Position numbers and translations under genes: made by a program. Positions 43,101 to 48,412 of a DNA stretch of 64,000 nucleotides are shown here, piece by piece. The stretch comes from Geosporobacter ferrireducens (GTDB lineage: Bacteria; Bacillota; Clostridia; Peptostreptococcales; Thermotaleaceae). Location: contig NZ_CP017269.1 in the NCBI RefSeq assembly GCF_001750685.1, positions 682,001 through 746,000 of the forward strand, read 5' to 3'. Each line of letters opens with the position of its first letter. The stretch's first letter is position 1. Below the pieces are notes generated by a model, which ran no database searches, was not told where the DNA came from, and worked only from the letters and a program-made list of their open reading frames with translations.

Positions 43101-43993
43101 TTGTCTCCTCCGTCACCGGCGAAGCCTGTTCTTCCAGAATCAGATCGGGAAGCAGATAATCCCCTGCCTGGCTGTAGGTCAGCGGACGGCTGTTGTCTGT
43201 TTCTGTCTCTTTGCTCATATTGGGCACTCCTTTCGGCGGCTTTCTGCCTTTCATATTTTTTAATAACAGCTCCGATATCCTTTAAAACCTGTTCGGACAG
43301 GTCGCTGACCGCCGTACCCAGCGCGTAAACGGTGGCAGGGGTATTGAATTCAAAAACCTTTTGAAAATCCCCGTCCTCAAAATATTCCTCCGTGTCCAGG
43401 CCGCAACGGGATATCAGGCTGTAGGCAATGCTGACGGTCAGCGCTTCCCGGAAAGTCACTTCAAGATTAAGCTCGTCATAGTCTTCCAGAAAACTGCCTT
43501 CCGCAATGTACCCGATTTCACGGGCGTTATCGTCATAATACTCCCTTGCAAGCTGGGACGCAATGTTGTAAAGGGAAGTACCCAAATCGTTCTCTACATT
43601 GTCATAGGTTTTTGCAAGGTATTCCATGACGGGCGCATGATGTTCCTCCCGAAGCTCCCATAAAAAGGGGACGCGTGCATCCTCCCGTGCGGGCTCAGTA
43701 TCCGATATGTCAAAGACATACCGCAGTGCCGGGCGGTCGCCGCTGTCGTCCATAAGGGCAATCCCCTTTGCGCCGCGCCGCACCCAGCGGTTCATGGGGC
43801 TGTTCCAGGTTTCGATAGGCGCGCAGGCCGTGGCGTCGGGGCGCTGGGCGTAAATCATCAGCTGGTCGGCAAAGGAATACCGGTACAGCCTTGCCGCCGT
43901 GTCCAGAAAGCGCGTCCAATTCCTGCGCCCCTGCGTAATCTGCCGGGCCTGCTGCTCCGCCAGTTGGGAATACATCTGAAATTTCGTAGCCAA
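34136..43993 (-). CDS. giant methylase-helicase transfer protein (3285 aa)
   Basis: Polyvalent ICE protein made with the transferred DNA or acting on it. Order: ArdC-like N-domain (about 1-240), a polar linker (250-440), four copies of a related module (about 440-570, 670-800, 945-1070, 1505-1600), an N6-adenine methylase (LEPACGVGNFFG near 1748, SNVPFG near 1812), and an SNF2-type helicase (Walker A GAGKT near 2437, DESH near 2598, RAGRIVRQGN near 2927). The C-terminus ends in a KPSILENLRSG tail. SNVPFG departs from the usual NPPF/Y but is common in this protein group. The start is TTG 43993 with GGAGG 11 nt away. The linker is also read in another frame as tnpV. Confidence 0.9.
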   Translation of the reverse strand: MATKFQMYSQLAEQQARQITQGRRNWTRFLDTAARLYRYSFADQLMIYAQRPDATACAPIETWNSPMNRWVRRGAKGIALMDDSGDRPALRYVFDISDTEPAREDARVPFLWELREEHHAPVMEYLAKTYDNVENDLGTSLYNIASQLAREYYDDNAREIGYIAEGSFLEDYDELNLEVTFREALTVSIAYSLISRCGLDTEEYFEDGDFQKVFEFNTPATVYALGTAVSDLSEQVLKDIGAVIKKYERQKAAERSAQYEQRDRNRQQPSADLQPGRGLSASRSDSGRTGFAGDGGDNRQIRTDAEKLPETAPGHVVQFPASERKIVSPPAGDRPDGERENGTADEGTDREEPAPGQNGRSDELGEPHEQPESPSRGNHPERTDLQLNETPEEIPPEQETPVPGGISLPEKEPGAVAETYSKVGNTSSEPRPSASIAVPPLTDTLMGSFLSTVELDAILRDGGNERNSILHIAAYFMKDKTPAENAEFLAWEYRKGGKGFQFGDKQIAVWFDETGLTLGRGKSALQARDSVHITWEQAAVRIRELLDAGQYVSHDVFDEAMDNEHHELAERLLYFYRDDMRDFREMPEAWRSETGGFPADTTQVKELLLDKGGLGEYSLILERLEEDIEALSTDPDAPKRLWHSPSRLLQAVRDLGIPPLSFPAGEPPTVGFMPFITEDEVDAYLLRGGSYQSGKYRILSYFLHDHTPKERADFLKTEYGQGGQSHALSGADNSWADSEPGKGIILKRGSLSNPYDTVKLSWSAAEKRIGKLIQDGRYMTRAELDRIPEYEKEMLARNVTNFYYNLPEDIKRPYPSSNDIWDGEGRRAVRAMLDNPAKVAELLTAMKPILDGTHPDDRYYATRRTGFENLTAYQNGTYTLFPGLDGLTPPEAAAQRRTSEPVSQPYAQLSLFDLPQPLLPGVSEQRAVIEEKLREAETPALSSTESISQEEIDTLLLGAVETPEQYDRIIRQFTENPRSKEAAQLVKDIYGDGVYLMPRTDGAEGYLGLVGSDTGVTLSKGDPKTVPLAQRRPVVSLDLPWTKVYRRVSELVQAGRFLEAWEQPHVFYSPQKNIPYRAGDAVDALSTDNIHVRLVIDRVDKDYVYYTLPSEPEQEPVEMFRSRFEGYLDDGRYTVLEPDTTLSEQEADLTKPTPGEQAISMEPSPPHKEPDATDVLSQPQSEQAQESSEATAPGRVYAVGDTVYLESDKPYINDRIGDYDVSLQDPSLLYPIFRAESRERFERLLARNPKNKPFTDYLTADPDNAHEDLRDVLENGLLAGPDGDALARLFQDGASNSGIMDYLSRTLSGEAETMTLNTGETADYFAQASGLVIDVQSRFISRYSFDWGEITPVLRGIYEREPELFGRSGQEKETTPQQVEAQQQPEPQQQTEALPETGPSAAPSETPGPKEDFLLTREDIAYIRERLQNPTTEDIARIDAILAAAQKAAERTEKEADTHRTEPHAPAENELPEQNMPSESSLPEHDEPSHDTAESEDATGRTDEPPEPEITQTDLDEALIRWNGSLDSKILVYQYMQASPRARGTAAFLREEYGGDLPAFLVTKEGAEPVNLSWPVVQRSIARLMEEERFLTPEEQTYAQREYTDFADEELPDIDEAEPAQDVKPAPPPQNFRITDDHLGEGGQKTKFGYNLAAIRILKQIEAEDRHATPEEQETLSRYVGWGGIPQAFDADRDGWQKEYAELKELLTPEEYDMARASTLNAHYTSPTVIKAIYDTVERLGFKTGNLLEPACGVGNFFGLLPESIKNARLYGVELDSITGRIAKQLYPNADIRVTGYEQTNMPDAFFDVSVSNVPFGNYPVMDKKYKQNFHVHDYFFAKTLDQVRPGGIVAFVTSRYTMDKKNPEVRKYIAQRAELLGAVRLPNNAFKANAGTEVTTDILFLQRRDRLTDIEPDWVHLGVTEDGIPVNRYFAEHPEMVLGTMEYDDMMYGDRRETTCRPIPGADLAQQLREAMSIIRGQITEAELDDIEGTLDEFIPADPNVRNFSYTVVDDRVYYRENSCMYPVDLPAATLDRIRGMVELRNCVHELIDLQLEEFGDSEIKAKQAELNRLYDAFTAEYGLINATANSRAFSADSAYFLLCSLEILDEDGNLARKADMFTKRTIKQKTVITSVDTASEALAVSIGECACVDMDFMQQLTGFSKERLISDLEGIIFRDLGDQPPESVPKAFYDLDKLPFVTADEYLSGDVRSKLRLAKALAEMRPDLAQQLAPNIAALEKAQPKDLDASEISVRLGSTWVDKEYVQQFMFELLQPSYNLRNNLKVNYFEYTGEWQVAGKNRIPYNNILATVTYGTERMNAYQIIDDTLNLRDVRVYDIKYEDGKEKRVLNKKETTLAQQKQEAIKQAFKDWIWKDPKRRQALVRLYNDRFNSTRLREYDGSHINFSGISPDITLRTHQLNAIAHILYGGNTLLAHEVGAGKTFEMVAAAMESKRLGLCQKSLFAVPNHLTEQWASEFLRLYPSANILVATKKDFEMRNRKKFCAKISTGDYDAVIIGHSQLEKIPMSVERQERLLREQIWEVMEGIDELKRSRGENFSIKQLEKTRKSLESRLKNLLEGKRRDDVVTFEQLGVDRLFIDESHFFKNLFLYTKMRNVAGLSTSDAQKSSDLFMKCRYMDELTGGKGIIFATGTPISNSMVEMYTIQRYLQYDLLVKKNLSHFDAWASTFGETVTAIELAPEGTGYRARTRFSKFHNLPELMAMFKEVADVKTADTLDLPRPKANYETVVVKPTELQKEMVKELSDRAAAVHANLVDPTMDNMLKITSDGRKIGLDQRLMNPMLPDDESSKVNACAGNIYRIWKETKADRLSQLAFCDFSTPNQDGRFNVYDDIRDKLIAKGIPEDEIAFIHDANTEARKKELFAKVRQGKVRILFGSTFKMGAGTNVQDLLIALHDLDCPWRPSDLEQRAGRIVRQGNSNPEVYIYRYATEGTFDAYLWQTVENKQKFISQIMTSKSPVRACEDVDETALSYAEIKALCAGNPLIKEKIDLDIEVARLRLLRADHQSQHYRLEDDLLKYYPENIEAAKSRIAGAEKDMARYMENLPKAPDAQPEASDAPETGASEVDSHAAPPFPTMTVLGVEYTEKEPAAKALLEACKTVVGKEPAKIGSYLGFDMSLSFDSFYKKFNLTLKGDLSYSVELGMDTFGNMTRINNALRVDIPERLETSKNQLENLYQQVEDAKRELKKPFAQERELAEKEARLAFLNAQLNIDSGPERVMEMAESDLPQLAYAKSAKPSILENLRSGTSDGKLKDSSDRLKNHDITL
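42716..42738 (-). repeat. 23-nt palindromic repeat, copy 3 (inside a gene)
   Basis: Inverted copy of the 3069-3091 element, with two or three changes (arms TATTCC and TTGGGAATA on the minus strand). It lies inside the coding region of the giant protein, about 100 nt past the end of tnpV. Confidence 0.7.
42832..43218 (-). CDS. TnpV-like protein encoded within the giant gene (128 aa)
   Basis: A complete TnpV-type transposon protein read in a different frame inside residues 259-387 of the giant protein. It has LTYSQAGDYLLPDL, KYGRMRKNFLKQHRAMSYN and the C-terminal MNSLKAQAEEIILNELIYS. AAAGGAG sits 8 nt before ATG 43218, so it has its own ribosome site. In the host frame the same stretch is low-complexity, charged linker. 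That marks TnpV as the constrained frame. Function unknown; TnpV occurs in many Clostridial elements. Confidence 0.85.
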   Translation of the reverse strand: MSKETETDNSRPLTYSQAGDYLLPDLILEEQASPVTEETIDKYGRMRKNFLKQHRAMSYNSLLLSEKLYPHLREIDRTANERMEQLMKELTGKNPPPDKTADQMSWVSHMNSLKAQAEEIILNELIYS

Positions 43994-44019
43994 ACCGTGC
44001 TACACCTCCGTTTCTTGTA

Positions 44020-44223
44020 TCATTCATAGTCCGGAGCAAGGACAAGGGCGGCGAATTCCCGATCAGTCATAGCTTCCAGCCTGCCGATTACGCCCTGCGC
44101 CAGCTCCTTTAATTCCGGTTCCAATAGGTGAGGCAGGCTCTCCCGTATCCCGGTAAGCAGCCTGTCTCTGTCGCTTGTGTCATAGACACACATAAGATTG
44201 ATTTCTTCCACGGTAAAGCCCAT
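44020..44223 (-). CDS. transposon-transfer assisting protein (TTRAP-like, 67 aa)
   Basis: Small ICE protein with the TTRAP pattern: FTVEEINLMCVYDTSDR, then RESLPHLLEPELKELAQG and MTDREFAAL. GAGGTG precedes ATG 44223. It lies between the DUF3849 remnant and the giant gene, its usual neighbourhood. The molecular role is not established. Confidence 0.8.
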   Translation of the reverse strand: MGFTVEEINLMCVYDTSDRDRLLTGIRESLPHLLEPELKELAQGVIGRLEAMTDREFAALVLAPDYE

Positions 44224-44225
44224 TA

Positions 44226-44747
44226 TTACACCTCCCGTCCGCTGTCGCGTTTCGGAGTGCCTTTCGGTTGCTCTGTCTCCTGTACGGCAGCCTTTTTGTC
44301 TTCTTCCAGCCGATTTAGAACGGAGGTCTTTTTTTCAGCTTTCGGAGCGGATTTTTCCAGCGCTGCAAACGCTTTCCGCGCCACGTCAATAAATCCGTCC
44401 AGTACGGTGGGGTGGGTATTTATCGTATAATAAATGCTTCTTTCTTTGGGTATGGAAAAGCCTTTACCCCAATCCTTGTTGTCACGGGAAAAACGCCCGT
44501 CATGCTCCAGATTCTGCAAGGTGGCAGCCAATACTCAGACTACACGCTCCGCGCCGTATTCCGCAATAACCTTCTGTGCAGAGCTATCTAAATCATACCG
44601 GTAGAGAGCATAGTTGCTGTCTTTTATGGCTTGTTCGATTGCCTGGGCACAGGCTCCATTTATACGGTTGCTGTCCCGGTAAAGGGCAAGCTCATCCTGT
44701 TGTCTTGCATAATCTGCATCCTGTTTATAAACTGGTTGATGTTCCAT
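44226..44747 (-). pseudogene. DUF3849 protein with an internal TGA
   Basis: Two fragments in the same frame together make one DUF3849-type protein: MEHQPVYKQDADYARQQDE to AEYGAERVV, then VLAATLQNLEHDGRFSRDNKDWGKGF to the end. They are split only by TGA at 44532-44534, where relatives have a Trp codon (TGG), so a single G-to-A change is the likely cause. The C-terminus has the KTSVLNRLEEDKKAA tail motif and ends PKRDSGREV, like ArdC. GGGAGG serves ATG 44747. The start overlaps the ArdC stop. Read-through would restore the whole protein. Confidence 0.82.
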
Positions 44748-44749
44748 TC

Positions 44750-47266
44750 TCATACCTCCCGTGCTCCGTCGCGCTTTGGCGCGGTTTTCTGTGTGTCGGT
44801 TCCCTGGGAAACTGCTTTTTTACCTTCCTGCAATTTCGCAAGGATGGAGGGCTTTTCCGTGCGTCCGGGCTGTTTTTGTTCGTTTTTGACCGTTCTTGCA
44901 AGGTCAAGGAGGGAAATCTGCTTCCCGGCCTTAACCTGTTCCTCCGGTTCGGAGACGGTGGGAGCAGCGGGTTCCGGTTCCTTTGGCTTTTCATAGGCTG
45001 CAAGCTGCTGTAACAGGGCTGCAGCTTCGGGCACATCGGTTTCTTCCTCGATGGCATATTGCAGCATTTCTTTCATGCCGGAAAGCTCGCCGTTTTCAAT
45101 ATCCCGCGCTATGGAGCGGATATTTTCCTCTTTGTCTTCCACATCATCGCGGTAGCCGTAAGTGTCAAAATTCTCGGCAAATTTATCAAGGCGGGTAGCA
45201 AGCTCTATTACAGGGTCAAGCTCCGGCTGCTTCTCATTTCCCAAAAAAGCGGGCAGTTCCTTAAAGCCGAAGCTATCCACATAGTGGGAAGTGATCCCGC
45301 CGTTTCGTTGCAGGGAAACCACATCGCTGACCGACAGGCTGTGTCCCCGAAAGTCAGCGGGATGGTGCAGGTTGAATTTCTCAAAGATGCCTTCCAGTGT
45401 ATCCTCCGGCGGCAGGGGCGCGACATAGACCAGCTCGTAATTGGCCCGGTCTACGGTCAGGCCGTCTTTTTTCAGCTGTTCCAGCGGTGTAAAACGGTGG
45501 AAATGCAGTTCCTCGCCGCCCTTTAACTGGAAGATACCAAAGCAGTCCCTGTCACCGTATAACAGCCCGGCTTCCCGCGATGCTTCACTGTTTCTGGAGG
45601 CGTCTTTTAACATGGCGTGCTCCCGCGATGCCTGCCATTCCCCGGCCTCAATGCCGAAAATCCCGTCATGTCCGGCGATTTCGTCCCGTTCAAAAACCAT
45701 GGCCTCGGTGTTGTCCGGGTACAGCATGTAAACGGTATGGTCGGCGTCATACAGCGCCAACGCCCGGTCTTTCAGCAGCGGAAGCATGGAGGGGTCGGTG
45801 TAGCCGTACAGGTCGCGCTCGGACAGCTCGATAGCGGGGTCGGGCAAGAAATCGTCTGTTTCCGGTTCGACGGGCGCATCCTGCTCCTGATGCGGTGCTG
45901 CCTGTTCTGGTGTGCCGGCAACGGGCGGTACGGAGAAAAGCGGTGCATCCTGCGTAGCAGACACACTCATTTCGGTGGTACGGGCGGTTTCCTCGATTTG
46001 AGCTTTCACATCATCCGGCATATCCTTGTCATAGAACGTCACACTGCGGTCAGTGGCAATATGCGCCACGGTGACGTAATCGCCGTCCTTTTCCTCCAAA
46101 CGGTTCCAGACGGTCAGGCCGTTCCCCATATGACCGTAGCCCAATTCATACTGCTTTTCAGGCTTTGGTGTGTATGACGGTGCGGGGCCGGTGACGATAT
46201 ACTCCACGCCGCCGATTTCCTCAATATGCTGGTTGGGCTTTAATTCGGGCTCTACCGCGGGTGAAGGCTCCTGGCCTGAAACAGGGGCATCCGGCACAGG
46301 CAACGGCTCCGGCGCGGTCTCGTCCTGCTCTTTGGGTGTAAGATCAATCCCTCGCTCCTTGGCAAGCATACGGAAATTTTCATCAATGCTGTCAATAAGC
46401 TCCGCCGCCGTTTTGCGGATAATGTCCAGCGAAGCGTTCAATTCCTTTAATTCACGGGTTTTACTCCATTCGGCCAGATACCCGAAGCTGTTGGCGGCGG
46501 TTTCAATGCCGTAATACTGGCACACGGCATAGGAAACGCTTTCGGCCTCTACTTCCTCGGTGCGCCGGTCTTTTGGCTTTGCTGTCTCGTCCTCCTGCTG
46601 CAAACGCTCCAGATCGTGGAGCCTGGCATGGGTGATCTCGTGGATTATTGCCGAAACGGTCTGGATTTTACTCATTCCGGTACGGATGGCGATACTGTCT
46701 CCCATGCGGCAGATGCCGTCCGTGCCGGGTTCCAGTGGTTCAAACCGGATGGGCAGCGGAGATACGGCCCTAAGAGCGTCCAGAAAAAGCGCATAGTGCT
46801 TCACGTCGCCGGTCAAATCCTCCACCAGGCTTGGCAGAGGTTTTCCGTCTGTCTGTGATACGTCGAATACGGGAATGACCTTAAAGCGCGCAATGCGCAC
46901 CTCCACTTCCTCCGTGACGGGCAGTCCGTCTGCGCCGAGTATGGGACGGCGGGTATCCGGGTCAAGCTTCTGCTGTTCTTTTGTAACGGTAAAGGGCGTG
47001 GGAGCAAGGATTTTGATGCCCGTTTCGCCGCGTTTGACATACCTGCCGAATTTGGATTGCCATGCCTGGTATCCTGCCACCAGCGTGGCGTCGGGCTTCT
47101 GCATATAAATGAGCAGGGTGTTCCGGGTGCTGTAGCGGTGGAACCGGGACATGGTTTGCAGGTAGGACAAATATTTTTCACCGGTAAACAGGTCTTTGAT
47201 GCCCTGTTCCAGGCGGTCGGTGATTTCCTTCACCTGGTTTTTTGTGCTGCTGGCTTTATCAGCCAT
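44750..47266 (-). CDS. ArdC-like antirestriction / polyvalent protein (838 aa)
   Basis: ArdC-type protein, thought to enter the recipient with the DNA and protect it. The N-terminal ssDNA-binding region (about 1-150) has RNTLLIYMQKPDATLVAGY and GRYVKRGETGIKIL. A zinc-metalloprotease motif HEITH is at 209-213 with a downstream Glu near 243. The C-half carries YodL-like and other LPD-type modules (FGIFQLKGGEELHFHRFTPLE) and a DUF4316-like end (EKPSILAKLQEGKKAV). AAAGGAGG precedes ATG 47266. It overlaps the DUF3849 gene by 4 nt. Confidence 0.9.
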   Translation of the reverse strand: MADKASSTKNQVKEITDRLEQGIKDLFTGEKYLSYLQTMSRFHRYSTRNTLLIYMQKPDATLVAGYQAWQSKFGRYVKRGETGIKILAPTPFTVTKEQQKLDPDTRRPILGADGLPVTEEVEVRIARFKVIPVFDVSQTDGKPLPSLVEDLTGDVKHYALFLDALRAVSPLPIRFEPLEPGTDGICRMGDSIAIRTGMSKIQTVSAIIHEITHARLHDLERLQQEDETAKPKDRRTEEVEAESVSYAVCQYYGIETAANSFGYLAEWSKTRELKELNASLDIIRKTAAELIDSIDENFRMLAKERGIDLTPKEQDETAPEPLPVPDAPVSGQEPSPAVEPELKPNQHIEEIGGVEYIVTGPAPSYTPKPEKQYELGYGHMGNGLTVWNRLEEKDGDYVTVAHIATDRSVTFYDKDMPDDVKAQIEETARTTEMSVSATQDAPLFSVPPVAGTPEQAAPHQEQDAPVEPETDDFLPDPAIELSERDLYGYTDPSMLPLLKDRALALYDADHTVYMLYPDNTEAMVFERDEIAGHDGIFGIEAGEWQASREHAMLKDASRNSEASREAGLLYGDRDCFGIFQLKGGEELHFHRFTPLEQLKKDGLTVDRANYELVYVAPLPPEDTLEGIFEKFNLHHPADFRGHSLSVSDVVSLQRNGGITSHYVDSFGFKELPAFLGNEKQPELDPVIELATRLDKFAENFDTYGYRDDVEDKEENIRSIARDIENGELSGMKEMLQYAIEEETDVPEAAALLQQLAAYEKPKEPEPAAPTVSEPEEQVKAGKQISLLDLARTVKNEQKQPGRTEKPSILAKLQEGKKAVSQGTDTQKTAPKRDGAREV

Positions 47267-47301
47267 TGTGTGCCTCCTTTCTCACATGGAAAAGAGCCGG
47301 A

Positions 47302-47974
47302 TTAACGCTCCGGCTTCCTGTGTTTTGGTTCTTTCGGCGCAGGATTGTCCCGCGCGGCAGTTTTCTTTGCGGCTTCCAGTTTCCCAAGCACGGATTGTTT
47401 TCCCTCCGCCTTTTGAAGCGCCGACAGCTTTTCCGCCGCCCACTCCGGCATACGGTCGGGCCGGATCACGCCGGCTATGTGATACCGTTCCCAACGCGTC
47501 GCTTTGCCGGTGAACAGGTTCGTGCAGAAAACAGCGGTGCCCTGTGCATCCGGATCGCAGCCGTTGCCGCCCGTGGCAAGCAGCAGTTGATGGTCGGCAG
47601 TGCGCGCTGCGGGTGTGAGTTTTCCCGGGGCAATGACGATAAGCCGGTTTTCGTAATTCCATCCCCGGCTGCCCGATATGCAATCATCGGCGGTCAAGGG
47701 GGATATTAGAAACACCGCGCAGGGCACGTTCCTTTTCAATAAGCTCAACACGCTTTGCTGCCCGGTTTAAAAATTCTTTCATGATTTCCAGATAATCGGC
47801 GCTGACCGCAATGTTGGAATATACATCCACACTGAACGGGTTATCCCAGGAGCAGTCACACACCATGAACGGCTCGGCGGCAGAAGCATCCTCAGCCAGC
47901 ACCACCTCGCCGCCTGAAAGGTGGATGGCATGTTTCACTTCATAATTTTCAATCATCCGTTTTTCATCAGCCAT
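47302..47974 (-). pseudogene. ICE accessory protein broken at a C run
   Basis: N-terminal part from ATG 47974 (GGAGGTG upstream): MADEKRMIENYEVKHAIHL to GVSNIPL, then DRR and stop at 47684. The C-terminal part continues in another frame: LTADDCISGSRGW, DHQLLLATGGNG, CTNLFTGKATRWERY and a KQSVLGKLEAAKKTA tail. With four C instead of five near 47699-47703 the frame would run through as NIPLTADDC, so a one-base insertion in a homopolymer explains it. It may be a real mutation, slippage or a sequencing error. The whole resembles a conserved ICE protein whose family I cannot name with certainty. Confidence 0.78.
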
Positions 47975-47998
47975 ATAAAAAGCACCTCCATTTCATCC

Positions 47999-48412
47999 TC
48001 AAATCCGGCTGAAAACAAATACGACAACGGCAAAGCTGAAAGCGCCGACACATAAAAAGACGGCCAGGGGCACACTCCGTTGCTTTGCCGCTTTTGCGTA
48101 AATGCAGGCAGGAAGCAAGGCAAGCAGGAGGATGGCCGCAAGGGTATTCAGCCCGAAAGCGAAACCCATGGCTGCCGTCAGCTTGATGTCGCCGCCGCCC
48201 ACGCCGCCGTATTTCATGGCAAGGAATAAAAGGCAGAGCCCTGGCAGAAGGCATCCCGCGATTCGTTCATACAGGGCCGGGGCAGGCAGCAAAAAAGCGG
48301 ATACAAGCCCAATAAGGAGAATGGCAAGCCATGTCCAGTCGGGAATAATCCGCTTTTTTAAGTCCGTAACCGCTGCCCACAGGAGGGGGACGGTGCAAAA
48401 CAGCAGCACCAT
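47999..48412 (-). CDS. type IV prepilin peptidase, TadV/CpaA-like (137 aa)
   Basis: Membrane aspartic protease (A24) that should cut the leader of the mini-pilins. Both catalytic Asp motifs are present: AVTDLKKRIIPD near residue 17 and GGGDIKL near residue 74. About five helices and no methylase domain, as in TadV/CpaA. Its start overlaps the stop of the CARDB gene. Confidence 0.88.
   Translation of the reverse strand: MVLLFCTVPLLWAAVTDLKKRIIPDWTWLAILLIGLVSAFLLPAPALYERIAGCLLPGLCLLFLAMKYGGVGGGDIKLTAAMGFAFGLNTLAAILLLALLPACIYAKAAKQRSVPLAVFLCVGAFSFAVVVFVFSRI

Noticed and set aside
44532..44534. Idea that TGA is read as Trp or selenocysteine in this organism
   Set aside because: Other genes here use TGA as a normal stop (for example in ATGA overlaps at 55619-55622 and 57004-57007), and no selenocysteine insertion element was seen; a nonsense mutation is simpler.
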